NCBI RefSeq assembly: GCF_027244095.1
Contig: NC_069657.1
Span: 144,828,857-144,892,856 of the forward strand
DNA from: Hemicordylus capensis
Lineage: Eukaryota > Chordata > Lepidosauria > Squamata > Cordylidae
Direction: 5' to 3'
DNA length: 64,000 nucleotides
Positions 21,390 through 33,492 of this stretch are shown here, in pieces. Under the pieces are notes generated by a model. That model saw only the letters and a program-made list of their open reading frames with translations, ran no database searches and was not told where the DNA came from. A program made the position numbers and the translations under genes. How positions within the stretch are numbered: the stretch's first letter is position 1; each line of letters starts with the position of its first letter.

Positions 21390-23740
21390 CATGTATGTAT
21401 GTATGTATGTATCTATCTGGAGGTGCACTGCCGCCATCCTTCCTCCTCAGAAGGCCAGGCATGAGGGAAGCAGCAAGGGCAACGGCAGAGAGGAGAAAGG
21501 CGCCCCACCACCATTGCAAGGCTCCCCAGGCCTAGTGAGGCTCTGCCTGGGGCCCTGACTGAGAAGGAGTGGCAGAGGCTGCTGCTGTTGCTATGGCTGC
21601 CCCCAGCAGTCCCGGAGGAGGAGCTGAAGGGCCTGTGGCCACCACCACCATAGAAGAGAGCTCCCACCCTAGTGCACCAGTTCCTCTCTTCCCCGCTTCC
21701 AGGCTCGCCACAGGATTCCCGTTCGCTCTCCCATTTAAAAAACATTTTTTTAAAAAATCATGTCACACGCACTCCACAACACATTTAGCAAAATGGAGCA
21801 GGAGGAGGGGCAGATAAATGTTTTTTCAGTGAGAATATGGGCGCTCCTGCCTGGAAAATACATTTCAGTGGATGGAAACTATGAATGGCCACCAGCTTAC
21901 AACAAAGCATTAAACAACCCTTTACTCTTGTTTTGAAACGGTTGCACTATTCCGTCACAGTTTACAATGCATTAACCATTGCAAATCTCGTCGTCCAGTA
22001 GATCTTCCAGTTGCTCTAGTGTACTGGTGTACTTGCACAAGAACAGCCTCAAAAAATTATATGTATTATACAGTATATAATCCCTTAGCCCAGTTTTGCA
22101 TTGCTGAACTTCTTAAACATTTAGAGTTGGAAATAGATAATACATATCATTCTACAATACACCACACCAAGAACCATTAGCATTTCTTCTTCTAATGAGG
22201 AAAAAGAGCTTGATGAATTACCCGACTGTATGTGCTTGCAGTATAATTTTGGATATAAGCTTCCATAATATTATTGTTGTTTCTCAACACTGCAAAGGCA
22301 TATGATAATATAAAATGCTATCCTTATATGAGCTAGTGGAAGTGTTTAATTTGGGACAGCAGTTTTAAAACTAGATAGAAGTGGTAGATGCTTAACCTGA
22401 AGCAAGACTTATGGTAAACAGAAACTTTCCCAAGTCTTTCCCCCTCATATAAACCGGCTTCTACCTTGAGATGGAGCAGCGCTCCATCTAGAATCCTGTG
22501 TGGGGCTCCGGGGCGCCTGGCATCCCTGCGGGGTGGCAGAATGGCACTGACCTCTGTGCATGCCCAGACCCTCTGCACACAGGCGGCGGCCCACACAGGA
22601 TTCCGGGTGGAGTGCCGGTGCTCAAGGCAGCTTGTGGGTGCAGCGCTAATGCCGGCTAGCACCAGTTGATTTATTTTTAAAGGTGCCTCTCCCCACCCGC
22701 CCCCCAGCGCTGCCCTCACCGGCCGCTACTGGCCATTAGGTTTAGGAAGGAAGGAAGTTAAAATAAGTCATACAAGTTGAATAAAGGGAAGGAAGCTGAT
22801 CATTAAATACACAAACTAAGCTTTAACACAGATGATATAACACTAGACAAATCGTACACTATTCATTGTCATCCTTTATAAATAACTGGAGTAGCAAGAA
22901 ACCTGAGGCACTGTATGTGTTATGTTGATTTAGAACTCTATTACATGGTTTATTTCAACCACACACTATATTTTTTTCCTTTTAGAAAAAGTTCAAAGAA
23001 ATATTTTAAAAATATGAAAGAGACATAATTTGAGTTAAATTAAAATAAACAATAATCACTTCATATGATTCAAATAAATGCTCAGCTTTATTGGCAAACC
23101 CTCCACCTGGACCCATCTGACTCAAGAGATTTTTTTTTCCCCTGGTTCAATTTCTTACATTAGAAAGCAACAGAATAATCAGGAGAACATATTCCCAAGT
23201 GCTGAACCAGCTCCTGTAATAATAACCATAATAAAAATTGAACACTTCTCTAAGAAGCAGAACTGCTTCCCTATAATTAGAGGTAAGTTTCTCAGTGACA
23301 GCATCTATCTATCTGTATATGTATGCATTTATCCCATTCTGTTCCTCTCTCACCTCAGTTTCTGTGCGCATTTAAAAATATATTATTGGCAAATTGGAGA
23401 AGGATTGCTCTTAAAGACTGATAAAGAAAGGGAAACAGTATCAGAAGTGGATGAAAGAACTAGATAGGTCTTTCAAATGGTGGTGAAAGACATATTTATA
23501 ACTTTAAATTAAAAAAAAATACTTTTGAAAGAAGTGGGAGAACAATTATTGATTTCATCCATTGAGGACAGGAAGAAATTGCTTTATATTAAGAGATGGT
23601 GCATTTAGATTAGGGTCAGTGGGGAGGGGGACCCTAACTTAATCTGGATCACATTCTGTTGCCACTCCCATACATTCCAGTGGGGCATACACAGACCTTC
23701 ATGATGTGTTTGTGTACTATAAAATCATTTCATGAATAGA
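21390..23740. other. Intergenic DNA with an (ATGT)n tract and GC-rich patches
   Basis: A short (ATGT)n repeat lies at 21390-21412. GC-rich stretches at 21420-21720 and 22440-22740 have open frames on both strands but no recognised domain. The rest is AT-rich. No gene supported. Confidence 0.45.
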
Positions 23741-23744
23741 ATGC

Positions 23745-25421
23745 GTTGTTCGGGGAGAATGTAGGGAGCCATTCCAAGAGTCCTCAAAGAGCTCAAAAGT
23801 GAAATTGCTGACCTCCTTGCTAAAAAATATAACTTATCCCTGCAATCAGGCTCTGTACTGGAGGACTGGAAAGTAGCAAATGTAACATTGATTTTCAAAA
23901 AGGGATCCAGGGGCAATCCGGGAAATTACAGGCCAGTTAGCTTAATATCTGTTCCAGGCAAATTGATGGAAAGCATCCTCAAGGATAAAATTGTAAAGCG
24001 CATAGAAGATCAGGCCCTGCTGGGGAGAGAACCAGCATGGCTTCTGCAATGGTAAATCTTACCTGACAAACCTTTTGGAGTTCTTTGAGAGTGTCAACAA
24101 GTGTGTGGATCAAGATGATCCAGCTGACATAGTGTACCTGGACTTCCAAAAAGCTTTTGACGGAGTTCCTCATCAAAGACTCCTGAGAAAACTTAGCAGT
24201 CATGGGATAAGAGGACAAGTACATGTGTGGATTGCTAACTGGTTGAAGGACAGGAAACAGAGGGTAGGGATAAATGGAGAGTTTTCACAATGAAGGGAAG
24301 TAAGAAATGGGGTCCTCCAGGGATCTGTATTGGGACCAGTGCTTTTAAATTCATTCATAAATGATCTAGAAGTAGGGGTAAGCAGTGAGGTGGCCAAATT
24401 TGCAGATGATACCAAACTCTTTCGGGTAGTGAAATACAAAATGGATTGTGAGGAGCCCCAAAAGGAACTCTCAAAACTGGGTGAGTGGGCGACAAAATGG
24501 CAAATGTGGTTCAATGTTGACAAGTGTAAAGTGATGCACATTGGGACGAAAAACCCCAACTTCAAGTATAAACTGATGAGATCTGAGCTGTCGGTAGCTG
24601 ACAAGGAGAGGGATCTTGGGGTCGTGGTGGACAGCTCATTGAAAGTGTTGACTCAATGTGCAGCAGCTGTGGAAAAAGTCCAATTCCATGATAGGGATCA
24701 TTAGAAAGGAGATTGTAAATAAAATTGCTAATATTATAATGCCCTTATACAAAACTATGGTGCAGCCACACCTGGAGTACTGCATACAATTCTGGTCACC
24801 ACATCTAAAAAGGGATATTGTAGAACTGGAAAAGGTGCAGAAGAGGGGAACCAAGATTATCAGGGGCCTAGAATACCTTTCTTTCTTATGAGCGAAGACT
24901 ACAACACCTGGGGCTATTTAGCGCAGAAAAAAGAAGACTGTGGGGAGACATGATAGAGGTCTATAAAATCATTCATGGTGTGGAGAAAGTGGATAGAGCA
25001 AAATTCTTCTCCCACTCACATAACACTAGAACCAGGGGTCATGCCATGAAATTGATTTCCAGGAAATTTAGGACCAGCAAACGGAGGTACTTTTTCACAC
25101 AACACATAATCAACTTGTGGAATTCTCTGCCACAAGATGTGACAGCCAATGACCTGGATGGCTTTAAGAGGGGTTTGGATAACTTCATGGAGGAGAGGTC
25201 TATCAATGGCTACTACCTGGAGAGCTATAGGCCACCTCCAGCCTCAAAGGCAGGATGCCTCTGAGTACCAGTTACAGGGGAGTAACAGCAAGAGGGAGGG
25301 CATGCCCTCAACTCCTGCCTGTAGGTTTCCAGTGGCATCTGGTGGGCCACTGTGTGAAACAGGATGCTGGAGTAGATGGGCCTTGGGCCTGATCAGGCAG
25401 GCCTGTTCTTATGTTCTTATC
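23745..25421 (+). mobile_element. CR1-type LINE, 5'-truncated
   Basis: It encodes the C-terminal two thirds of a CR1 reverse transcriptase: an LQSGSVLEDWKVANVTLIFKKG segment, DPADIVYLDFQKAFDGVPHQRLL (24120-24190), a VLLNSFINDLEVG and FADDTK active-site segment (about 24340-24425), then the CR1 tail domain with MVQPHLEYC and LWNSLPQD (to about 25205). The usual 3' end follows: a GATGGGCCTTGGGCCTGATCAGGC segment and TTCTTATGTTCTTAT. Frameshifts and stops break the frame, for instance a stop after about 24053, a shift near 24240-24330 and one near 24655. A second fragment of the same family lies at 35067-35945. Confidence 0.92.
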
Positions 25422-25539
25422 CTTGACCATGGATTTATGCTCCACACCTTGACAATACCCTGCTTTAGTCCCATGCCATCTGTTTATATGGAAATGTTTT
25501 TCTCGCTTTCATTATATAATGCCCTGCTAACCCCTGCTA

Positions 25540-25830
25540 ACTTGGCAAAGAGGCACCTTTTGACATGGTGATTCTCTTTATTTAGTAGGGGGAGAGTAAC
25601 TGGCCCTATCCACCCCCAGCACAGTACCTCCAATGACTGTTGCTGGTGTCTATCTTATGTTTCTTTTTAGTTTGTGAGCCCTTTGGGGACAGGGATCAGT
25701 CTTATTTATTTATTATTTCTCTGTGTAAACTGCCCTGAGCCATTTTTGGAAGGGCAGTATAGAAATTGAATTAATAATAAATAAATAAATACATACATAC
25801 ATACATACATACATACATACATACATAAAT
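25540..25830 (+). mobile_element. SINE/LINE-tail repeat with (ACAT)n
   Basis: Segments in order: GGCAAAGAGGCACCTTTT, TTTAGTAGGGGGAGAGTAACTGG, TTTGTGAGCCCTTTGGGGAC, and the L2-like end CTGCCCTGAGCCATTTTTGG then GGGCAGTATAGAAAT. A tail follows that has become (AATA)n and (ACAT)n (25770-25828). It is the clearest copy of this family in the window. Confidence 0.75.
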
Positions 25831-26270
25831 CCTAAGAAAAGGGAGATAAACATATCTAGGCTACAGCCTTTCAATTTGTTTTTCAGTACTCAAATTCAGT
25901 CTCAGAATACGTGATATGAAGTAGTGGCACATTTGCAGTTGTTCCCATGCACTTGCCTAAGACTGAAGCAGGGATAGGAGTGGCAGCTTTATGGAGGCAT
26001 GAAAAGGATTGAGTAGAGCTGGCACATTTTCCATATTTTTACTGAAGGTTAACTGCCTTTTCATTCTGGAAAATCTGTTCTTCCTTCCATAATTATATCT
26101 ATCAGACTACCTATTTTATTCACTTTTGTCTTTAATTTTAAAACCCTAAAATTAAGCATCAGATGACATTCTGGGTCACTTAAGATATAAGGGATAACTC
26201 TTGTTACATTTTATGATTCTTACACCTTTATCTTATTTTATTATTAGGTCAGTTAATTTGTGTTTACAAC
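25831..26270. other. Upstream region of OR2
   Basis: No gene. Just upstream of the OR2 start, TTATTTTATTATTAG at about 26233-26247 is a plausible splice acceptor for a 5' untranslated exon. This is weak evidence. Confidence 0.35.
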
Positions 26271-27236
26271 ATGAATAAAAGAAACAACTCAGTGACTGAA
26301 TTTATCTTCCTGGGACTTTCCATTTTTGAAAACAGGACAAGTTTACTTTTACAGATATTGTTCCTTCTGTATGGTACGATCCTGGCCTTCAACATCACCA
26401 TCTTGTCAGTCATACTGCTTGACCAGACTCTGCATAGTCCTATGTACTTCTTACTCTTTGCATTTTCTGTCTCAGAAACTTGCACTACATTTGTTACCAT
26501 CCCCAAGCTGCTGGCATCCCTGTTAACAGGCAATCATTCCATTTCCTTTGTTGAATGTGCTGTACAGATGTTTTGCTTCTTTGGCTTGGGGGCAAACAAC
26601 TGTTTCCTGCTAGTCGCTATGGCTTATGATCGATATTTGGCAATATGCTGCCCACTTCACTACCAGGTGCTGATGAACAAAAGGGTTTGTACCAGACTGG
26701 CAGCTGCATTGTGCGTGATTGGATTTCTTGTGTCACTGAGTATTGATGCTCTTATCTTCAGGTTGCCTTTCTGTGGGCCCAATGGAATCAGACATTTCTT
26801 CTGTGATCTCTCTCCTGTTCTGAGACTGGCTTGTACAGACACCCACCTGACTAATATTTGGATTATTCTTTTGTGTTCCATTGTTTTGCTGGGCACAGTC
26901 ATACTGATTTTCATCTCATATATCTACATCCTCTCTGCTATCCTAAAGATCAACTCCAGCATGGGAAGGCAAAAGGCCTTCTCTACCTGTGCTTCCCACA
27001 TCATTGTAGTGATAACACACTTTGGGTGCGCTGCCTTTGTGTATTTGAGACCTAAATCTGCCTCTTCTCTAGATCAAGATACACTAATCTCAGTAGTTTA
27101 TGTCTTTCTAACCCCTCTGCTAAACCCTATGATTTATACTTTACGAAACAAGGAAGTTAAATTAGCCATCAAAAAACTACTAAGAAATTCATTCTGTTAT
27201 CAGAAATTCGGGGGGAGGCATTGTGGCCTTTGTTAA
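26271..27236 (+). CDS. Olfactory receptor, class II, OR6/OR10-like
   Basis: A single-exon 321-residue seven-transmembrane odorant receptor. Visible marks: possible N-glycosylation at N5 (N-N-S) and N21 (N-R-T); asparagine 41 in helix 1, with phenylalanine instead of the usual glycine before it; LHSPMYF at 54-60; cysteines 96 and 178; an intact MAYDRYLAIC at 117-126; FFCDLSPVLRLACTDT at 176-191; SY at 216-217; KAFSTCASH at 235-243; and PLLNPMIYTLRN at 282-293. The FVTIPKLL segment and the CDLSPVL..CTDT loop resemble OR6 and OR10 families. The C-terminal tail is about ten residues longer than in the neighbours and has three cysteines. The gene lies on the + strand in its own block between a CR1 and a Gypsy fossil and looks functional. 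Confidence 0.95.
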   Translation: MNKRNNSVTEFIFLGLSIFENRTSLLLQILFLLYGTILAFNITILSVILLDQTLHSPMYFLLFAFSVSETCTTFVTIPKLLASLLTGNHSISFVECAVQMFCFFGLGANNCFLLVAMAYDRYLAICCPLHYQVLMNKRVCTRLAAALCVIGFLVSLSIDALIFRLPFCGPNGIRHFFCDLSPVLRLACTDTHLTNIWIILLCSIVLLGTVILIFISYIYILSAILKINSSMGRQKAFSTCASHIIVVITHFGCAAFVYLRPKSASSLDQDTLISVVYVFLTPLLNPMIYTLRNKEVKLAIKKLLRNSFCYQKFGGRHCGLC

Positions 27237-27870
27237 AGCTCTGGCATAAAGATCCGCCAGACCATAATGATTTCAGAAAAGGGTAATGGACAGAAAGATT
27301 GGTATTTTACAGGAATTAAGGGTCAACTCTAATTTTAAGAAACACAAATCTTTGTGGACAATATAATTGACCAGCCCATCTTTTCAGTGTTTGGAGCACT
27401 GACTAGCAATAAATGAATCAGAACTCTGTGAATCAGTGTACAAGCATGTACAATGTAAGAGTTGTTATTATCTAGACTAATCTAGACTATTAGACTAATA
27501 GTCTCCAGTGCTGAAACCTACCTTTTGCTCTAACCTTCAGCCTGGAGGCCACTTTTATACCTTTTACCATATTTCTCTTTCTCCCTGAAGGTGCTAAAGA
27601 TTTCTAGCAAATTCTTCTCTTCTTCTTTGGTCATATAGATATTTTCTAGTTCTTCAAATTCTTTATGGGGGAAGTCAATGCCATGACAATTAAATAGGTT
27701 TCAACTTAAAGGGATATACTTGAATAAAATTATATAATTGTTGCATTCCATCTAGTAATCTTTCATATTTTATTATTTTAGACGTTTGTCCTAGGGGAAA
27801 ACCTGTAGAGAATGCAGAGGGTAGAGGCAGAAAGGGAAGGGAGGGAAAGAGGAAATGGAGTTGTGTTTGA
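27237..27870. other. Intergenic DNA after OR2
   Basis: AT-rich, no gene recognised. A small inverted/tandem cluster of TCTAGACTAAT-type words lies near 27471-27500. Confidence 0.4.
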
Positions 27871-29930
27871 ATAAAGTCTTAGCACAAGACTACTTTGTGT
27901 TTACAAGGGAAGCTTCTATATAACATCTGGTGGTGAGATTTTGAACCAGCTAAGCGTGTGAACCTGCAAAGCTTGTGAATATCCCTGCATCTTCATTTCT
28001 GTTCATTCCTGGACTGCTTTCTACTACCACGGCTGCTGGTTGTTTCTCCACTTTCCTGACCTGCACAACCCCTGAAGGTACTTTCCCCTTCTCTATCATG
28101 ATTTCTGTTGTTCACTGGATGCCCACTGCAGCATGACTCAGATCCCACCACCACGCTTTTTCTTGTCCATCTCAGGAAAAGCTACTCTTCCATGGAAACA
28201 ATGGAGGCCCTATTTCTTCAATTACCTCCTCACTATACCAACCCGATTTTACTCCAGCAAAGCACAAGGTTATATTGATTCACTGCCTGGGCCCTGAAGG
28301 CCAAATCATATATACTTGTTTGCCCTTTCCAACCAACTGGGAAGGGGATGCCAATTCTTATAAAGCTGCTCTTCAAGCCTTAGATCATCATTTCAAACCT
28401 ACTTTGAATGTGATTGCTGAATGTTACAAATTTTTATTTTAGATCCTAACTGCCTGGTAAATCTTTCATCAATATGTCACAGTGTTGTATGCCTTGAGTT
28501 TGCCAACTTTACTGATGAAATGATCAGAGATGAGATTGTTATGAAAACAAACTGTACCAAACTGCATGCAAAGCTGCTACTGAAAGGAAAACCTTCCTTG
28601 GATAAAGTTATAGAGATGGCCAGGAGGGTGGAATATAGTCTTCTCTGTGACAAATAGCTCTCTTTGGTGCCCCAAAACCAACCTCCTGAAATCTGCACTT
28701 GTTCAGTCTAAATACTTCAAATCCCAATCTTCTCTTATGGCACTGCCCCAAAAAGTGGCAGCACAAAAGAAAAAGCTTCCAGTGCTACCAATGTGGAGAC
28801 TCTGCCCACAAAGCTGATTTTGCTCACTGTCCTGCATGGAAGATACAGTAACTTGCAACAGGTGCAAGAAAAAGGGACACTTTGCTAAGGTTTGCAAGTC
28901 TGCTGTCCTCTCCATTCACTGCTTACCTCCATTCACTGAGGTTTCACAAAATCAAAAACTGTGTTCTTCCCAGGTTTGGGAGCTGTGTGTGCTCCCAATT
29001 TTTGGTTGTGTGGAAGAAAGGTAAGAGGAAATCCTGGGTAGAAGTGATTGTGCAAGGTTTGAGGAAAAATTACCCAGGTTTTCCTCCTATTGTGCTTCCA
29101 CACAATCACTTCTACCCAAGTTTTCCTAATACTTTGCTTCCAAAAATTGGGAGCACACACAGCTCCCAAACGTGGGTAGAACACAATTTTTCAAAATATA
29201 TGATAGGGATGAGGCAGATGAGCCACTTCCTGACAGCATTTTAAGTGAGACAGACACAGAGCCTGTCTCCACATTGTCAAGTAAAACTTAATGGCCATGG
29301 AGTCTGGATGATGGCTGATTCTGGCTCTCTGTACACTATCATTTCACATCTACTTTACAAGAAATTCCTTACTACATCAGATCTGCACCTGCAGCCTTCA
29401 GACGTCCTTGCATGGGGATATGGAGGTTTCCCTATTGCTATAAATGGATACTTCACTGCTGTCCTAGAATACAAAGGTCAGAGTGCAGAAGGGAAAGTGT
29501 ACATGTCACAAAAGGAGTCTCAATATTGGGCTGGAAACATCAGAAAGATATGCAGATAGTGTTAGACCCAAATAGCATGGCACTTGTATTACAGATGATG
29601 AAGTATTCATATGCTGATAGATTGCTGACTTTTTTTACATTGTTGCTGATACTCTGGCACTGTCATACATTAAAAACATAAAATTCAGATGAAGGCAAAT
29701 GTAGTACTGTACAACACAAAGTGAGGAACGTACCTATAGCATTGCACCAACCACTTAAAGAGAAGCTTTTAAGACTACAGCATCCTAACATAGTAGAACC
29801 TGTTGATTCATCAGGATTGGTCTTTCCCTATATTGTTCCTGTATGGAAATAAAATGGTACACATCAGATGTGTGTAGATTTAAGAGATGTGTGTAAATTT
29901 AAAGGTTCTGTTTTTGTCATTAAAAATACA
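27871..29930 (+). mobile_element. Ty3/Gypsy-type LTR retrotransposon fossil (gag, protease, start of RT)
   Basis: Parts in order: an LTR-like 3' end with an AATAAAG polyadenylation signal at about 27871, then a possible primer-binding site near 27928 (GGTGGTGAGATTTTGAACC). A gag region follows (about 28132-28660), with a zinc knuckle CNRCKKKGHFAKVC near 28855-28900, an aspartic protease segment containing ADSGS (about 29310-29330), and the beginning of a reverse transcriptase (about 29700-29900). The rest of pol and the 3' LTR are absent. It is clearly dead, with several breaks, and carries an inserted fold-back element at 28954-29191. The Gypsy assignment rests on protein motifs. Confidence 0.75.
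28954..29191. mobile_element. Fold-back (MITE-like) insertion inside the Gypsy fossil
   Basis: A 238-base palindromic element. The outer arms AAAAACTGTGTTCTTCCCAGG and the reverse complement of CGTGGGTAGAACACAATTTTT match closely, and TTTGGGAGCTGTGTGTGCTC is repeated exactly in inverted orientation. A CAAAAT duplication flanks it (28947-28952 and 29192-29197). No coding capacity. The superfamily is unclear: a 6-8 base duplication would fit hAT or a relative. Confidence 0.78.
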
Positions 29931-30309
29931 ATAAAATCTGTTTTTGTTTTTTGTTTTTTAAAAAAATGGCCCAGCCTCAATTTAATTTAAATATAAAGTT
30001 TGCAATAGGTTAACACTTCTCTTAATGCTGTAGATTTCATGTTGGAATGTATGTTTCATTCTGCATGGGGAGGGAGGAACAAATATTGGGTGTGGGGTGT
30101 GCACCAGCTTGCTTCACCCATAGGGAACAATGGGGACTTGGGAAAAACCCCATTATCAACCATGGGTAGCTGCCAGGGATGCCACAGTGGATTGGGTGGT
30201 GGGGCACCATGGGTGCTATTCACCACCTAACCCACATAGCAATTGGTCACTTTGTTGATTTTTGGTGATTTTAAAAAAATTCTGGGTCATTCCAGGTAAG
30301 TGACTTGGA
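29931..30309. other. Intergenic DNA, nothing recognised
   Basis: No gene. Between a T-rich/A-rich stretch at 29937-29970 and the element at 30315 only chance open frames are seen. Confidence 0.4.
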
Positions 30310-30314
30310 ATGAC

Positions 30315-30470
30315 AGTCTAGGGCAGGCCTGCTCAACTTAGCCCCCCCCCCCCGGCTGCTTTTGGACTACAACTCCCATAATCCCCTACCACAGTAGCCA
30401 ATAGCCTGGGATTATGGGAGTTGTAAGCCAACATCTGCAGGAGGGTCAACGTTGAGCAGGGTAGGCCAAT
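30315..30470. mobile_element. Short palindromic nonautonomous DNA element
   Basis: The ends CAGGCCTGCTCAACTT and AACGTTGAGCAGG are inverted. Inside, TGGACTACAACTCCCATAATCCC faces GGGATTATGGGAGTTGTA. This is the arrangement of common amniote hAT-type miniature elements. I could not find a convincing target duplication. Confidence 0.6.
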
Positions 30471-30539
30471 GGTTCCCAGATATCATGGGCCTGACATGGC
30501 AGCTACTGACAATGCTTTGGGGTGCAGAGATGAAGGTCC

Positions 30540-31010
30540 TGTTCCTCTATTTGGCCGTGAGAGGAGAGGTACTGAAAACTGCCGTGTGTGGCTTCTTCCA
30601 GACACCCCATTGTAGACATCCATGAAATGCCCCATGGAGCCTGCAATGGTTAGCAGGGTCATGCTGTCTCAGTGCTTTTGCAGGAACCCTGCCATCACTA
30701 CTGGGGGTTTCCCCCTGGATGATGTCCTCCAGGAAGGGCTCATTCAAGTGCTCTTCACAGAAAATCTCACATCCTGTCAAGGTGCACACCACAAACAGGT
30801 TGCAGTGTGTCAAATAGTTCATGTTGGAGGCCAACTTGTAATCCTGCACTGGCATGGCATGGCATGGCATGGCACATGGTAATGTCCTGGCAGCGAAGGA
30901 TTGGTGTCCTGGCAGTGAAGGATTGATTTCACTGTCAAGGAACTCAAAGGTCTGTCTGGACATTCTGAAGCTGCCCATGAACTGCTGGTCATCCCACTCT
31001 GTCACGTCTT
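30540..31010 (-). pseudogene. PIF/Harbinger-type transposase fragment (tentative)
   Basis: Read on the minus strand near 30920-31005 there is WDDQQFMGSFRMSRQTFEFL, close to the N-terminal helix that precedes the nuclease in Harbinger/HARBI1 proteins (consensus FRMSR..F). The open frame continues for 152 codons, but I cannot see the DDE residues. It includes a low-complexity (GGCAT)n run at about 30850-30874. It is probably a decayed transposon fragment, not a host gene. It could also be chance beyond the short motif. Confidence 0.42.
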
Positions 31011-32245
31011 CCCTGGATCGCTAGATGTTGTCATCTTGGCAGTGCCCACCTCCTGTCTGCAGACAAATCCTCATGTAGAAGGTGTGCCAGGGAGGGAAAA
31101 GCCCTGCATTTCTTTGCACACTGACAACAGCAGCTCACCTCACTAGGTGAAAAGGAAGTGGATTTTCCCCATTAACACTTCCAAGACTTTACAGTGTACC
31201 AGTCATCAGATGGGTGCCTCCCTTGTTATGGAGTGTCCTGAGAGTTCCTTGGCTAGCAGATCAAAAGCTGTGGTGTCCCTGCAGAGGACACAAGGACCTG
31301 GGGAGTGGGTTTTGCTGAGGTCTGGGGTGGGTGGAGATGTACTGCCTGTTCTCCATGCAGAGCAGAAAGCACAGCAAAGTGGGTCTGGAGCCTGTTTGAC
31401 TTGTGGGCACACGGTGTGCCCTCCATGGCAGTGCCCTATCCACCTGCCCCTAAACAGTTGTGTGCTTAATGTTCCCATGCTGTCCCTCATACATTAATCA
31501 GGGGCAGATGGTGCGCTTTAAGACAGCATTTCTGAAAAGAGAGCCACTGAGACCACAGCATCTTCCTGCGACCACTGTGAGCCACACTCTCCCCTTTAGG
31601 TGGGCCCAAATCAAGGAAGCGACCAATGTGAGCCACACTCCTCCCCACATGCCCGGTGATACAGAAGACTTTGGACTTTGGTTGGAAATGCCTAACTAAG
31701 CGCCTGTGCAGAGAAAAAGTGGTCTGGTTGACTTAACTAGCTGAGGCCCAGAGGAAATTATAACTGCTGGCTTTGCAAATGGTATCATATTTGAGAAAAA
31801 CAACTTGCATAAACAGGTTGTGTGGTGATAATATGGCCACACAGGATATGCTGATTTGTGGCAAAATGTGAGGAGACCTGCCAACAGCAAGAGAGTGCAT
31901 GCCAAACCATAAGAAGGGATCTCCACAAAATGGAGGTGAGAAGTGAAAGTCATTAAGCTGACATGAGAAGTTAAGCTGGCACAGGGAAAGCTACTAGGTG
32001 GTGAACAAAATGGACTTGTTGGGTAGGAACGTCCCAGTCCATCTGGATGCCACAACCTAAGGATGGGATGTTCTAGATGACCACAAATTTCACCCAAGAT
32101 AATTGGGAGAGCCAGAAGAGGCAGAGACCAGGGACCCATTGATTTTTATGAGGTAATCAGGATCTGCACAAACCTATTGCCCATCCCTTTTGAGGTTTAT
32201 GATTATTTAGCAAAGCACCAAAGAAGCTACCACTCCAGTTACAGA
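31011..32245. other. Intergenic DNA, nothing recognised
   Basis: Open frames exist on both strands (longest about 147 codons, 31696-32139 on the minus strand) without recognisable domains. A short repeated phrase, GTGAGCCACACTC, occurs twice (31576 and 31629). Confidence 0.4.
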
Positions 32246-32253
32246 GTGCAGAG

Positions 32254-33484
32254 TAGGGATGTGCAAACAGATTCGAATCTGAACCAGTTTAAATTTGAAC
32301 TGATTTGGTTTGAGGGTTCGAACTCGAACCAAACAAGACATTGAATTGGCAATGCCATTCCAAGTTCAGACCAAACAGAGCCTGGTTCTATTTGAACCAT
32401 TTTGGACTGGTTCAAGCCTTCAAAACTGGGTTGGGTGGTAGGCACCCATGGGTGCCAACTACCACCCAAACCTCAAAGCAATCAGACACTCCTACAATAT
32501 TTAATGATTTTTTGAATTTTTTAAAAGTATTTTTCTCATAGGGTATAATGGGGACTCAAACTGGCCCATTATTCCCTATGTAAAGCACCTAGGGGCAAAA
32601 ACCAAGGTTGGGTGGTAGGCCAAAGCAATCGGACCACTGAACGCCAAAGCAATCGGACACTCCTGTGATTATTAATGATTTTCTTAAGATTTTTTTTCAA
32701 TTTTTGCATTTCTCCCATAGAGAATAACGGGGATTTGAGGATGCCCCATTCTCCACCTTTGAGGGGTGCCAGGGCACCCCACAGTGGGTCTGGGGACATG
32801 GCAGGTATGACCTCAACTCCCCACAGGCAGCCTCAAGTTTGTAGGGTTTATTGGGGCTTTTAAAAGTATTTTTTTTAAGAATTTTTCCTTTCATTGCAAT
32901 GCATAGAGCCTCTCTCCATTCATAAGTAGAACTGTCTGTGACCTTAATTGCTGTGAACTCTAAATCCAGAGTTCACAGCAATGAGGATCACTCTCACTGT
33001 TCTACTTCTATGAACCCACCCCAGTTTTTTGCCCCTAGGTACTCCACATAGGGAATAATAGGCTGGTTCAAATCCCCATTATACCCTATTTAGAACCTTT
33101 TAGAGTGAATTTGAACCTGTCTGAGCCAGTTTGAAGGTTCTAGAGGCCATTTTAGATCCTATCCTCCATTTTATGTCATTTGTTTTGCTTGATTTTCCTT
33201 TGCTGAGCTCATGCTTTCCTGATTGGCCAGATGAGTCTGGCTCTCTGGTAGATTATGGAGTAGTGCTAGACCTTGAGAACTGGCACCCTATTGGCCAGGG
33301 GGGAGAGCAAAGGTGGTGGCTCCCAAAGGAGGAAGTTTCAAATCCTATTTAAAAGCCAAGCCTCTGGCCTCACTCTGGTTGCAGTCTTCCTTGGCTTCCT
33401 TCTGGCCTGCTGCTTGTGGTGAGAGTCTGCTTTTGAATTTGAATTTGAACCAAATAGGTCAAGCTGGTTTTGTGCACATCCCTA
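32254..33484. mobile_element. Nonautonomous hAT-like element, TAGGGRTGTGCA family (1231 bp)
   Basis: It starts TAGGGATGTGCAAACAG and ends GTTTTGTGCACATCCCTA, good terminal inverted repeats. The 8-base flanks are GTGCAGAG (32246-32253) and ATGCAGAG (33485-33492), one mismatch. Internally, two halves face each other: GGGTATAATGGGGACTCAAA and CCTAGGGGCAAAAACC near 32540-32604 are answered by TTTTTGCCCCTAGG and AATCCCCATTATACCC near 33026-33088. No transposase is encoded. Confidence 0.85.
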
Positions 33485-33492
33485 ATGCAGAG

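Noticed and set aside
30540-31010. HARBI1-like host gene
   Set aside because: Only a short N-terminal motif is convincing. No catalytic residues or exon structure are seen, and a tandem repeat lies inside, so it is kept as a tentative transposon fragment.
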